Assembly (NCBI GenBank): GCA_017409265.1
Contig: JAFQSY010000005.1
Coordinates: 17,724-81,723 of the forward strand
DNA: 64,000 nucleotides
Direction of reading: 5' to 3'
Source of the DNA: Clostridia bacterium
GTDB lineage: Bacteria; Bacillota; Clostridia; Oscillospirales; Acutalibacteraceae
Made by a program: the position numbers and the translations under genes. Shown one piece after another: positions 40,600-50,104 of this stretch. The notes under the pieces are model-generated. The model did not search any database, had not been told where the DNA came from, and was given only the letters and a program-made list of their open reading frames with translations. Position 1 is the first letter of the stretch. The number at the start of each line of letters is the position of its first letter.

Positions 40600-41265
40600 A
40601 TGAAACAAAGAATATTGCTTGTTGAGGATGATTCGTTTCTGCGTGACGGACTTACCGAAGTTTTACAGGGCGAAGGTTATGAGGTTATCAGTTCGGACAA
40701 CTGTATGAAAGCCCGTGAACTGATAAAATTCTTCTCTTTCAATCTGATTATATTTGATGTTATGCTTCCAGACGGCAACGGTCTTGAACTTTGCACCGAG
40801 CTTCGTGTGGTGGGCAATAATGTTCCCGTTCTGTTTCTGACTGCCTGCGATGATGAAATTCAGATTGTGCGTGGTCTTGATGCGGGTGCGGATGATTATG
40901 TCACAAAACCGTTCAAGCTTCGTGAACTGCTTTCAAGAATCCGTGCATTGCTCCGCAGAACATCGGCTGTCACGGTTTACAACAGTGATGATATAACAAT
41001 CGACACACTCAATATGTCTGTGCGAAAAAACGGTGAAAATATCTTTGTTACCCCCACGGAATTTCAGATTCTTTCCGTGCTTATCCGCAACGGCGGGATT
41101 ATTGTCACCCGTTCACAGCTTCTGCAGAACATCTGGGACAGCGACGGAAACTACATTGACGATAACACGCTATCTGTTCACATGAGCCGTTTGCGTGATA
41201 AAATCGGAAGCGGTCATATTGCCACCGTAAGAGGTATCGGTTACAGATGGGAGGATTCAAAATGA
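40600..41265 (+). CDS. OmpR-family response regulator of the island
   Basis: A 221-residue regulator with receiver residues ED-D (9-11), phospho-acceptor D53 (IIFDVMLPDGNG), Thr in FLTACDD and Lys in VTKPFKLRELLSRI, then a winged helix (PTEFQILSVLIRNGGIIVTRSQLLQNIWD, DDNTLSVHMSRLRDKIG, TVRGIGYRWED). It resembles the regulators of ABC-transporter-linked antimicrobial-peptide systems. Its stop overlaps the kinase start (ATGA at 41262-41265). It should bind the ATCTTAC-N6-GTAAG dyads upstream of itself and of the ABC operon; the first suggests autoregulation. Confidence 0.93.
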   Translation: MKQRILLVEDDSFLRDGLTEVLQGEGYEVISSDNCMKARELIKFFSFNLIIFDVMLPDGNGLELCTELRVVGNNVPVLFLTACDDEIQIVRGLDAGADDYVTKPFKLRELLSRIRALLRRTSAVTVYNSDDITIDTLNMSVRKNGENIFVTPTEFQILSVLIRNGGIIVTRSQLLQNIWDSDGNYIDDNTLSVHMSRLRDKIGSGHIATVRGIGYRWEDSK

Positions 41266-42158
41266 TTCCTTTCTTGATTTGTATAACGGTTATTTCGATT
41301 GTTACAACAATTATTTTAATTATATCGGATGCAAGAAAAAACAGACAGATAAATAATCTCAAAGAAAGCATTGAAAGCTTCGTTGAAGGCGGAGAAAAGG
41401 CAGAATACAGTACTGCCGACAGTAATTTTGCACGCCTTCAGAATGCCGTTGCCGAGCTTGAAAATCTGTTACTCCTTGAAAAAAGCAACTCCGAAGCACA
41501 GGTAAAAAGCAACGCAGATTTTGTTGCAGATATTTCACATCAACTTAAAACTCCGCTCGCGGGACTACGGCTTTACTGCGAAATGGAGCAGAGCTCAACG
41601 CCGACCGCTTACACAGAAAAAGAGCTTCAGCTGATTGCGAAAATGGAGAGTCTTGTTTTCAATCTTTTAAGGCTTGAGAAAATTAAAAGCGATGCATACG
41701 AAATGAAATTTGTCGAGCAAAGTCTTGATGAAATCGTTGGTGAGGTTATCGGGAATTTCAAACCGTTGTTCCCTGAAAAAGAATTCATTATAAACGGCAC
41801 GGCGACTTTTCGTTGTGACAAGGAATGGATGATTGAGGCAATCGGAAATATTATCAAAAATGCGTGTGAACATACAGAAACTGACGGCAGAATTACTGTT
41901 TCTGTTTTACAAAATGAAAGCTCGGTTACATTTGTTATTGAAGATAACGGCGGCGGAGTGCCGAAAGAACAGATTCCGCTTTTGTTCAACCGTTTTTACC
42001 GTGCGGATAATGCCTCACCCGAAAGTGCAGGTATAGGTCTTGCGATTTCAAAGGCGATTTTTGAAAAACATCACGCAACCGTTACTGCCGAAAACGGTAA
42101 AGACGGCTTAAAAATTACTGTGTGTTTTCCGTTGATAAACGCAAATTTAAAAATGTAA
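41262..42158 (+). CDS. Short sensor histidine kinase without extracellular domain
   Basis: A 298-residue kinase with one clear N-terminal membrane helix (residues 2-22), a ~60-residue coiled linker, then HisKA (DFVADISHQLKTPLAGLRL, H93) and HATPase (IIKNACEHTETDG, IEDNGGGVPKEQIPLLFNRFYRAD, GIGLAISKAIFEKHHATV). The lack of a sensor loop suggests it reads the state of the membrane or of the co-encoded transporter rather than an external ligand. ATG 41262 is chosen because GGGAGG (41249-41254) precedes it and the ATGA overlap couples it to the regulator; the ATG at 41247 sits on that site. Confidence 0.92.
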   Translation: MIPFLICITVISIVTTIILIISDARKNRQINNLKESIESFVEGGEKAEYSTADSNFARLQNAVAELENLLLLEKSNSEAQVKSNADFVADISHQLKTPLAGLRLYCEMEQSSTPTAYTEKELQLIAKMESLVFNLLRLEKIKSDAYEMKFVEQSLDEIVGEVIGNFKPLFPEKEFIINGTATFRCDKEWMIEAIGNIIKNACEHTETDGRITVSVLQNESSVTFVIEDNGGGVPKEQIPLLFNRFYRADNASPESAGIGLAISKAIFEKHHATVTAENGKDGLKITVCFPLINANLKM

Positions 42159-42188
42159 AGTCCGAAGATTTTCTTCGGATTTTTTCTT

Positions 42189-42244
42189 ATCTTACGAAAT
42201 TGTAAGGTTATCGTCACCAATTTGAAAGAATAGGGGTTTATAAT
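42189..42244 (+). promoter_or_regulatory. Operator and activator-type promoter of the ABC operon
   Basis: ATCTTAC-GAAATT-GTAAG (42189-42206) repeats the operator of the regulator gene. TATAAT follows at 42239-42244; no -35 hexamer is present at 17 bp, but the operator centre lies about 41 bp before the -10, as it does at the regulator promoter. This arrangement fits activation by the phosphorylated regulator. Confidence 0.65.
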
Positions 42245-42275
42245 GAACTCAACAAAGATGCAAAGGAGCGATTTT

Positions 42276-42959
42276 ATGAATATCATCGAATGCGTAGACT
42301 TAAGAAAAGAATATTTAAGCGGTGAAAATATTGTAAATGCCGTTGACGGAATAACCGTTGCTTTTGAACAGGGCGAATTCTGTGCAATAACGGGACCGAG
42401 CGGCTCGGGTAAATCAACACTTCTCCATGTTCTGAGCAGCCTTGAAAATCCCACAAGCGGTGATGTTATCTATAACGGCAAAAAGCTTTCGGGCTATAAC
42501 GATAATCAGCTTTCTGTTCTTCGCCGCAGACGTTTCGGATTCGTATTTCAGGCATATAATCTTGTTCAGGAACTGACGGGATATGAAAACATAGTTCTGC
42601 CCGTTATGCTTGACAAGAAAAAGGTTGACGAAGCTTATATCAACAAGGTTATTGATGTTCTCGGAATCGGGGACAGACTTGAACATTTGCCGTCAGCACT
42701 TTCGGGCGGTCAGCAGCAGAGAATCGCTATTGCCCGTGCACTTGCGAACAAGCCGTCAATCCTTTTTGCCGATGAGCCTACGGGTAACCTTGACGGCAAA
42801 AGCGGACGTGAGGTTCTTTCACTTCTCAAATATGTAAGTAAAGAATTTGGAATTACCCTTATTCTTGTTACCCATGACCTCAATGTCGCAGAGCAAGCGG
42901 AGAGAATTATATCAATTGAAGACGGTAAAATCGTTCGTGACACAAAGGCGGGAGTTTAA
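42276..42959 (+). CDS. ABC transporter ATP-binding protein (MacB/LolD type)
   Basis: A 227-residue ATPase: Walker A GPSGSGKST, Q-loop FVFQAYNLVQELTGYENI, signature LSGGQQQRIAIARALA, Walker B ILFADEPTGNLD, H-loop VTHDLNVAEQ. The LDGKSG D-loop wording and small size match the LolD/MacB/FtsE class that powers mechanotransmission rather than transport through the membrane. ATG 42276 is chosen for AAGGAG (42263-42268); the earlier ATG at 42243 lies in the promoter. It is followed 3 nt later by the first permease. Confidence 0.96.
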   Translation: MNIIECVDLRKEYLSGENIVNAVDGITVAFEQGEFCAITGPSGSGKSTLLHVLSSLENPTSGDVIYNGKKLSGYNDNQLSVLRRRRFGFVFQAYNLVQELTGYENIVLPVMLDKKKVDEAYINKVIDVLGIGDRLEHLPSALSGGQQQRIAIARALANKPSILFADEPTGNLDGKSGREVLSLLKYVSKEFGITLILVTHDLNVAEQAERIISIEDGKIVRDTKAGV

Positions 42960-42962
42960 GCA

Positions 42963-45740
42963 ATGAACAAGAAAAAGCTCACCGTCAACCGCCTTGCAAT
43001 GGGTAACCTCAAAGCAAGAAAAAAGCAGTACACCTTAATGATAATCGGCATTGTTCTTGCGATGATTTTTTCGTCGGGAGTTATGTTTTTCGGATTTACA
43101 ATGCTTTCATCATTACAGGAGATAACAAATATATCTTACGGCACACAGAACATATTTCTTCACAATGCGGAGGAATTTGATTTTGATGCCGCAAAGAATA
43201 ATAAAGTGATATCCGAATACGGTATTGCAGCTTCAATCGGGTTCATTTACACAAATGATGACGAGGGCGGCGGCACACCGCTTGCAAAACTTGATGACAA
43301 GGCAAAAGAAATTTCATATCTCACCGTAAAAGAAGGAAAATATCCCGAAAACAGCGGTGAAATTGCCCTTGAAAAGGATGCACTTTTAAGATTGAAATTG
43401 CTCGGTGCAAAAGTCGGCGACGAAATAACCGTCACAATGAAAATTGCTGACGGCGAAGGTTATCTCCCCGAAACCGTTGAAAAAACATATAAGCTTGTCG
43501 GAATTCTTGCCGATAAAAGATGCAATCTTGAAGATGCGTATTCAGGAAATAACTATCCTGCCGCATTTGTCTGCGACAGCGAAAAAGTTGAACTTGGCGG
43601 AAAAGAAAATCTTTCTGCATATGTCAAGTTCTATTCGAAAACAAACGGTTATGATAAATTCAAGGATGAATTTATTAATCAGGGTTTTAAAAATGAATAT
43701 GGCAATGCCGATAATGATCTGTATTATTTTACATTTGCAAATCAGCACATTTTTTACTCTGGTACAGATGAAAAAAGCGATATTACTTTAACAATGATTT
43801 TTGCGCTTATTCTTGCAGGTGTACTGATGATCGCTTCCTGCACGGGAATTGTCAATGCGTTCAATTCAAATCTTCAGGAACGCAGAAAACAAATCGGTCT
43901 TATGCGTGCGGTCGGCGCAACAAGAAGACAGATAATAACCGTTTTCGGCAGAGAAGCTCTCATAATCAGTCTTATGACCGTGCCTTTGAGTCTTGTGGTT
44001 TCCTATTTTGCTTCAAAAGGCATTATCTCTCTTATGGGCGAAAACTTCATTTTTATTCCTAACTTTTTCGTTCTGATTGCGTGCGGAGCGTTCAGCGTTA
44101 TTTGTGTTATGGCTTCGGCAATGATTCCTCTGTTAAGGGCATCAAGAACACCGCCGATGCAGGCTATCCGCAACACAGACCTTTCAAGAAAAATGAAGAA
44201 CAAACAAATCTGTTCAAAGAAAAACTTCAATGCACCGAAGATTCTTGCAGGCAGAAATCTTATGTTCTACCGTTTCAAGCATGTCGGAGTAAGTGTTGTT
44301 CTTGCGGCAACAATCGTTGTATCATGCTTCGGTTTTCCCTGGATTACAAGTGAGCTTGAATGGTCGGAAAATTATATCAATGAGTCCGAGGATTATGAAA
44401 TTGTTTGTTCCGGCGGAGCAATGAATTCCAATCTTATTAACCTGAATTTCAATTATTTTACAAGCGGATTCAGTGAAAATGACAGACAAGAAATTCTTTC
44501 CCATCCTTACGTCGGCAATGTTGAGGGCGTAAAAAGATGCAATGCCAACCTGCTTGTTGACGAATATTCCGAATATATGACCGTGCTCGATTACGGCGGT
44601 TCCTCACGGTATGATGATTCAGTTGACCGTTTATCAATTCCCTTTGAAGAATATAAAGAAAAATACGATGATAATATTAGTCCCGAATACTCCGCTGTCA
44701 AAGAAAAACTCAGATACACTCAGGAGCTTTTTCCTGTTTCGATTCACGCATTGGATTGTAATGAAATTATATCCGAAATTGACAAAGACAAAATTGAAGG
44801 TGAAATAAATATTGATAAGCTCAATTCGGGTGAAGAAATAATTCTTTATGTCTGCGATGAAATCGGTTTCTTTATTGATACCGAACAAGGCAGCAGGGGT
44901 GGCGGCAGTATTGACGGCGATGAAACTGAAGAAAGACTTGCTGCTTTGAAAGCAAGAGCCAAAAATGAATATAAAGTCGGCGATACCGTAACCTTGAGCG
45001 TTCTCAGAAGCGGAATATCCGAAGATAATTATGTGCCGAATTCAGTTCCCGCTGATACAACAAGAAAGGATAAGGAATTCCGAATCGGCGCGATAATCAA
45101 AGAATCGCCTTCTTCGATACATCATAATGATTATCTGGATTTTTACACAACCGTTGAAGGCTTTTCTTCTTTTGTTGATAATTATCCTTATCTTGATCTG
45201 GACATCACCTTGAAAGAAGAATGCACATCTGAAATTGACGGTGAAATGATGCAATTCCTCAATCAGTATGTTTCAGGCTCAAATCATTATCTGCGTTCTC
45301 AATTTGAGCGCAATGAGGAAAACAAAAACACCTACAGAGGCTTACTTATCGCTCTTCTTTCGGTTGTTATCCTTTTCTTCTCAATCTGTGCAAGCGTTAT
45401 AAACAACTCATTGACCGCACAAATCCGTGAAAGCAAGAGAGAAATCGGTACTCTGCGTGCAGTTGGCGCAAGTGCAAGAGAGCTTACGCAGTCATATTTC
45501 AGACAGCTTCTTTCGATGTTTGGCTGGGGCTGCGGTGCAGGTTTCGGACTTTATAGTGTTATATGGATTATTATGTATTTTGCCGCAAAATCAACGGATA
45601 TGAGTTTTGATTACAAATATCAGATCTGGCAGGCGGCACTCATCTGCATTGCGCTGCTTGCGGTTTGTTTTGTTAATCTTTATTCCAAAGTCAAAAAACA
45701 AATGAAATACAGTATTGTTGAGAATATCAGAGAATTATAA
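42963..45740 (+). CDS. Large FtsX-type ABC permease 1 (925 aa)
   Basis: A fused two-unit MacB/FtsX permease. Each half has an N-terminal helix, a large extracellular domain and a three-helix FtsX core. The first core includes ERRKQIGLMRAVGATRRQIITVFGREAL, then a short RNTDLSRKMKNK cytoplasmic linker. The second core has RESKREIGTLRAVGASARELTQSYFRQLL and ends KQMKYSIVENIREL. Extracellular domains cover about residues 45-265 and 470-760. It begins with a positively charged GNLKARKKQYTLMIIG signature shared with the next gene. Together with the ATPase it probably drives extracellular or envelope work (peptide resistance, lipoprotein or toxin handling). GGGAG precedes the ATG. Confidence 0.92.
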   Translation: MNKKKLTVNRLAMGNLKARKKQYTLMIIGIVLAMIFSSGVMFFGFTMLSSLQEITNISYGTQNIFLHNAEEFDFDAAKNNKVISEYGIAASIGFIYTNDDEGGGTPLAKLDDKAKEISYLTVKEGKYPENSGEIALEKDALLRLKLLGAKVGDEITVTMKIADGEGYLPETVEKTYKLVGILADKRCNLEDAYSGNNYPAAFVCDSEKVELGGKENLSAYVKFYSKTNGYDKFKDEFINQGFKNEYGNADNDLYYFTFANQHIFYSGTDEKSDITLTMIFALILAGVLMIASCTGIVNAFNSNLQERRKQIGLMRAVGATRRQIITVFGREALIISLMTVPLSLVVSYFASKGIISLMGENFIFIPNFFVLIACGAFSVICVMASAMIPLLRASRTPPMQAIRNTDLSRKMKNKQICSKKNFNAPKILAGRNLMFYRFKHVGVSVVLAATIVVSCFGFPWITSELEWSENYINESEDYEIVCSGGAMNSNLINLNFNYFTSGFSENDRQEILSHPYVGNVEGVKRCNANLLVDEYSEYMTVLDYGGSSRYDDSVDRLSIPFEEYKEKYDDNISPEYSAVKEKLRYTQELFPVSIHALDCNEIISEIDKDKIEGEINIDKLNSGEEIILYVCDEIGFFIDTEQGSRGGGSIDGDETEERLAALKARAKNEYKVGDTVTLSVLRSGISEDNYVPNSVPADTTRKDKEFRIGAIIKESPSSIHHNDYLDFYTTVEGFSSFVDNYPYLDLDITLKEECTSEIDGEMMQFLNQYVSGSNHYLRSQFERNEENKNTYRGLLIALLSVVILFFSICASVINNSLTAQIRESKREIGTLRAVGASARELTQSYFRQLLSMFGWGCGAGFGLYSVIWIIMYFAAKSTDMSFDYKYQIWQAALICIALLAVCFVNLYSKVKKQMKYSIVENIREL

Positions 45741-45767
45741 TTTTTACTCCGATGAAAGGAGGATAAA

Positions 45768-48668
45768 ATGAAACACAAAAATTTAACCGTAAATAAATTA
45801 GCTTTCGGTAATTTAAAAGCAAGAAGAAAGCAATATACATTAATGATAATCGGCATAATTCTTGCGATGATTTTCACAAGTGCCGCAATGTTTTTTGCGG
45901 TATGCAACGAGGATTCAGCACAGCAGCTGAAATGGCGTTCGGTCGGCAAGCAAGATTATATCCTTCGAAGATGCGACGGCTTTGATATTGAACCCTTTGT
46001 GAAAGACGGTTCGGTCAGAAGCTATGCAACCTTTGAGGTTATTGCCTACGGTTATTCACCCGATGATGATTTTGATGACGGTATGGGTATAGCTGTTCAC
46101 AATGATAAATCAAGGGAAATGTCCTGCTTTTATTTCCTTGAGGGAAGATATCCCGAAACCGAAAATGAAATTGCAATTGAGAGCGATGCACTTTACAGAA
46201 TGAACATCACCGATGTAAAGGTCGGCGATGAAATAACGCTCAATCTCCGTACTGTAAGCGGTGACAGTTTTCTTGAAAAAGAAACGCAGAAAACCTATAT
46301 TCTTTCTGGTATACTCAAGGACAGACGCTATAACTACGAAGAATGGGCAGGTCTTGGGCTCGGGAAAGAATGCCCCGAATATCCTGCAGCCATTGTTTAT
46401 GACGGAGCAGAGGTTGAAGTCGGAGGCAAGCCCGAAATAATAGCTCTCGTTGACTTTAATCACGAAGAAAGAATAAAAATCGGTTTTCACGACACACACA
46501 GAAACAACATTAAATTCAATGATGCATATAAAGCATATCTTTATCAGAGCGGAATCAAGGCGCTTTCGCCCGATGTTACCATTGATATCGACGGTAAGCC
46601 TCTTGTTTTGGAAAATATAGATGCCGGATATTGGATAGGTACAAGAGGCAACTCATTTTCGGACAACTATGTATATTACGGACTCCAAAGCGTTACAACT
46701 CTCGGAACGGTTCTTGCAGTAGTGCTTGCAATTGCATCCTGCTTCGGAGTTATAAATTCATTCAACACCAATCTGCAGGAAAGAAGGAAGCAGATTGGTA
46801 TGCTCCGTGCAGTCGGTGCGACAAAGAGGCAGATAATCAAGGTTTTCGGCAGGGAGGCGCTTTTAATCAGTTTAATTTGTGCCCCGATAAGCGTTGCTGT
46901 CGCTTATTTGGGCTTGAAGCTTTTCTCGTATTTAATGGGTGAGGTTTTCATTTTTGACCCCGAGTGGTATTTGATAATCATCATTGGCATTCTCGGAATC
47001 CTTTTTGTTATGGTGGCGGCACTTATTCCTCTGTTCTATGCCGCAAGAGTAACTCCGATGCAGGCAATCAGAAACACCGAGCTCGGCAGAAAAATGAAGA
47101 ATAAAAAAATAAAGTCCGTAAAGGATTTCAACGCACAGAAGCTTATTTCAAAAAGAAGCCTTGTTTTCCACCGCTTCAGGCAGATAAGCGTAAGCATTAT
47201 TCTGATTGCAACCATTATCATCAGCTGCTTCTGCGTTTCGCTCCTTGAATATTCGGTCAATATTTATTCTTATGACTATGATTACAGAATATTTAAAGAT
47301 GAAGCGGACAACGGTCTCAGCACCGCCTTTGCAAATTTTTATTACGATTATGACGATATGCTCGATAACGGCGATATCGATACGATTGCCTCAAACCGTT
47401 ATGTTGGTACTGCAACGGGCAAAATGCAGCTCGCCGTCAATTGGCTTGTGGACGGTGACTACCCCGAGTATCTTAAGCTTGCGGAATTCAACAGAGCCGA
47501 AAATTATGACAAATATGAATATATGCTTGAAACGCACAAAGAAACTCCCGAAGAAATAATCGAAATCTATAACACTATGGATTATTCGGATGCATATAAG
47601 GAACTTATGGAAGTTGTTGGTTATGAAACTGAGCCGTTTGGCTCAAAAATCGAAACCGAGAGCGAAGAAAATATCAAATCGCTTGAAAAGCATCTGCTCG
47701 ACGGCAAAATCGACATCGAAAAGATAAATTCGGGCGAAGAAATAATCCTTGTGGCACCTGAAGAAATCGTTTATGAGATAGCATACAGCAAAGACGGGTA
47801 TCATATGAGCGCAGGACACCATCATATTAACAACGGACTGCGCGTTTATACAAGTGTAGGCGATTATGTTGAAATCTTCAGAGAAAAAATGCCGTTCAGG
47901 GCAGGAGATACGGTAAATCTAAGCATACTTATCTGCAATGAAAGAGAAAACACAAGGATTCCTGAATATCAAAAGGCATATGACTACAAATATTCCAGAT
48001 ATGACCGAGAGGTAAAAATCGGTGCAATTGTTTATCAGGGATATTTTGAACCTCAGATTATAAGCAATAGACCTTCATTCATAACAACCAACGAGGGTCT
48101 TTCTGAATTCGGCTGCCCGCTTCGCTATGAATTCATTGATGTTACCGCAAATCAGGAAATAACACCCGAAATTGAGGAGTCGTTTGGTGCCTTTTTCCGC
48201 GCAGCGGATTATGATACAGATTCGCAATACCGTCTTAATGAGTCAAATAAAACAGAATTAATTGCAACAGTTGCAGGTATAGCTTCAATCATTCTGCTTC
48301 TTTTCTGCATTGCGGCAAGCCTTGTCAATAATGCTCTGACGGCGAAAATCCGAGAAGGCAAGCGTGAAATCGGAACTCTGCGCGCCGTCGGTGCAAGCGC
48401 AAAAGAACTTACGATGGTTTATATTCATCAGCTGCTTTCAACATTCGGAATGGGTTGCGGTCTGGGATTCGGAATCTACACAGCAGTTTTCTTCTCGGCA
48501 AAGCTGATTTGTCTTTATTGTCTGCATATGGAGTTCCCGTTTGAATTCCGTATTCTTACAGCTGTGGTAATATGCCTTGTGCTGTTTGCGGTTTGTTCGC
48601 TCAACCTTTATTCAAAAATCAAAAAGCAGATGAAATACAGCATTGTTGAAAATATCAGGGAGTTATAA
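45768..48668 (+). CDS. Large FtsX-type ABC permease 2 (966 aa)
   Basis: A paralogue of the previous permease with the same layout: GNLKARRKQYTLMIIGIILAMIF at the N-terminus, ERRKQIGMLRAVGATKRQIIKVFGREALL in the first FtsX core, RNTELGRKMKNKK linker, REGKREIGTLRAVGASAKELTMVYIHQLL in the second and the same C-terminal KQMKYSIVENIREL. The membrane parts are closely alike but the extracellular domains differ clearly (for example the His-rich GHHHINNGL region near residue 680), so the pair likely forms a heterodimer that binds an asymmetric ligand. AAAGGAGG precedes the ATG. Confidence 0.92.
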   Translation: MKHKNLTVNKLAFGNLKARRKQYTLMIIGIILAMIFTSAAMFFAVCNEDSAQQLKWRSVGKQDYILRRCDGFDIEPFVKDGSVRSYATFEVIAYGYSPDDDFDDGMGIAVHNDKSREMSCFYFLEGRYPETENEIAIESDALYRMNITDVKVGDEITLNLRTVSGDSFLEKETQKTYILSGILKDRRYNYEEWAGLGLGKECPEYPAAIVYDGAEVEVGGKPEIIALVDFNHEERIKIGFHDTHRNNIKFNDAYKAYLYQSGIKALSPDVTIDIDGKPLVLENIDAGYWIGTRGNSFSDNYVYYGLQSVTTLGTVLAVVLAIASCFGVINSFNTNLQERRKQIGMLRAVGATKRQIIKVFGREALLISLICAPISVAVAYLGLKLFSYLMGEVFIFDPEWYLIIIIGILGILFVMVAALIPLFYAARVTPMQAIRNTELGRKMKNKKIKSVKDFNAQKLISKRSLVFHRFRQISVSIILIATIIISCFCVSLLEYSVNIYSYDYDYRIFKDEADNGLSTAFANFYYDYDDMLDNGDIDTIASNRYVGTATGKMQLAVNWLVDGDYPEYLKLAEFNRAENYDKYEYMLETHKETPEEIIEIYNTMDYSDAYKELMEVVGYETEPFGSKIETESEENIKSLEKHLLDGKIDIEKINSGEEIILVAPEEIVYEIAYSKDGYHMSAGHHHINNGLRVYTSVGDYVEIFREKMPFRAGDTVNLSILICNERENTRIPEYQKAYDYKYSRYDREVKIGAIVYQGYFEPQIISNRPSFITTNEGLSEFGCPLRYEFIDVTANQEITPEIEESFGAFFRAADYDTDSQYRLNESNKTELIATVAGIASIILLLFCIAASLVNNALTAKIREGKREIGTLRAVGASAKELTMVYIHQLLSTFGMGCGLGFGIYTAVFFSAKLICLYCLHMEFPFEFRILTAVVICLVLFAVCSLNLYSKIKKQMKYSIVENIREL

Positions 48669-48673
48669 TAACT

Positions 48674-49966
48674 ATGAAAAAAATATTCATTTTAATAATG
48701 TGTTTGCTGTTTTGCTTTGCACCGCTAACTACCGCTTTTGCCGAGGAAATACCCTCACAGCCGAAGGTTATGGTTACGGACTACAAAACCGAAGGTGAAC
48801 TCAAAGCAGGAAATACAGCAAAAATATCAGTCACCCTTACAAACAAAAGCAAAACCGAATATGTCAGAAATATGAAACTGACCTTTTCTGATTCAAGCGG
48901 CGACATCGTGCCCGTTGGAGTTGCATCGGGTTATGTTGACAGACTTAACGCAAAAAAATCCGTAACTTGGAATATTGATGTCCGAGTTTCGGATTCCGCT
49001 ACCGACGGCAACCATGCCGTTAACATAATATGCGAGTTTGAAAGTGAAGCAGGCAGCGGTTCATCATCCGATGTAATCAATCTTAATGTAATCGGCAAAA
49101 AAGAAGTTGAAACAACAACATCGAATGACACGTCTCAACCCCGTCTTATGGTTACGGAATACACAGTTGAAAACGGCAGTATTATTCCGGGCGAAAGCAG
49201 AAAAGTGTACATCACAATCAAAAACACAAGTCCGTCAAAGGCAGTAAGCAACATAAAACTCTCTCTTTCCGATGACAGCGGTGAACTCAAAACGGATGGT
49301 ATGGGTACCGCTTATGTAAAGAGCATTTCAGCAAACGGCACATACGTATGGACTGTCGGATTAACTGCCGTTCACACAGCAAAAACAGGTGAACACCCTC
49401 TGACTCTTTCAATGGAATATGAGGACTCAAATCATTCGGGATATTCTGCGAATGATACAATCAGAGTTAACATTAAACAGAGTGTTATGCTGAAATACGA
49501 TTCCGCGAGACTGCCTTCAAAATCAATTCAGGGAGAAACCGTAACCGTCAGCATAAATCTTATGAATACTGGTAAAAGCACAATTCATAATGCAATGATT
49601 GACGTTGATGTAAAAGGACTTGACAGCGGCGGCACGGTGCTTGTCGGCGAAATCCCGCAAGGTGAAAGCAAAACGGGAAGTGTAAATCTTCGTGTCAGTA
49701 ATGAAATTCTCGGTAAGGTTGAAGGTGCAATTACAATAAATTATGAGGATGACTTTGGCGAAACCTATACCGAAACAGTCGATGTTTCAACCGTTATCGA
49801 AGAAAAAGTTATCAAGACTGAAGCCGAAGAAGAGGAAGAAAAGAAAAATCCTCTCTGGTGGTTGTTTATGCTCATCGGTGCAATCATCGGCGGCTCTCTC
49901 GGCTTCGGAATACCTTATGCAATCCGTTCAAACAAACAACGCAAAGAAGATGAAAAGAGATTGTGA
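48674..49966 (+). CDS. Membrane-anchored Ig-like (CARDB-type) repeat protein
   Basis: A 430-residue exported protein: signal peptide (cleaved after AFA, ~23), then three Ig-like beta-sandwich repeats of ~110 residues. Each opens PKVMVTDY/PRLMVTEY/VMLKYDS and contains LKAGNTAKISVTLTNKS-type strands typical of CARDB/COG1361 domains. An acidic linker (EEEEEK) leads to a single C-terminal helix (WWLFMLIGAIIGGSLGFGIPYAI) and a short basic tail, so the repeats face outside. It starts 5 nt after the second permease and closes the operon. It probably acts as the extracellular partner or docking protein of the ABC system. Confidence 0.85.
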   Translation: MKKIFILIMCLLFCFAPLTTAFAEEIPSQPKVMVTDYKTEGELKAGNTAKISVTLTNKSKTEYVRNMKLTFSDSSGDIVPVGVASGYVDRLNAKKSVTWNIDVRVSDSATDGNHAVNIICEFESEAGSGSSSDVINLNVIGKKEVETTTSNDTSQPRLMVTEYTVENGSIIPGESRKVYITIKNTSPSKAVSNIKLSLSDDSGELKTDGMGTAYVKSISANGTYVWTVGLTAVHTAKTGEHPLTLSMEYEDSNHSGYSANDTIRVNIKQSVMLKYDSARLPSKSIQGETVTVSINLMNTGKSTIHNAMIDVDVKGLDSGGTVLVGEIPQGESKTGSVNLRVSNEILGKVEGAITINYEDDFGETYTETVDVSTVIEEKVIKTEAEEEEEKKNPLWWLFMLIGAIIGGSLGFGIPYAIRSNKQRKEDEKRL

Positions 49967-49969
49967 TTG

Positions 49970-49984
49970 GTATATCGGTTATAC
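49970..49984. repeat. Short GTATA-TCGGT-TATAC hairpin
   Basis: The perfect 5-5-5 dyad sits 3 nt after the stop of the island's last gene and resembles CGTAT-CGGCT-ATACG at 18376-18390. A weak terminator or a small repeat. The rest of 49985-50104 contains only an 8-bp dyad AAAATCAG/CTGATTTT and a weak TTGACA (50074). Confidence 0.4.
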
Positions 49985-50104
49985 GCATTTCTGCCTTTTG
50001 AAAATCAGATCCATTATGTAATAAAAAAACAGAGAAGCCATACGACTGATTTTAATAATGCCAATTTGTTGCATTGACAAAAGTTTATGTGTTTTGTGAA
50101 ATTA

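Noticed and set aside
50074-50102. TTGACA-17-TGAAAT just before the right repeat
   Set aside because: Poor -10 and no gene follows before the terminator at 50122; treated as chance or a tRNA-operon relic.
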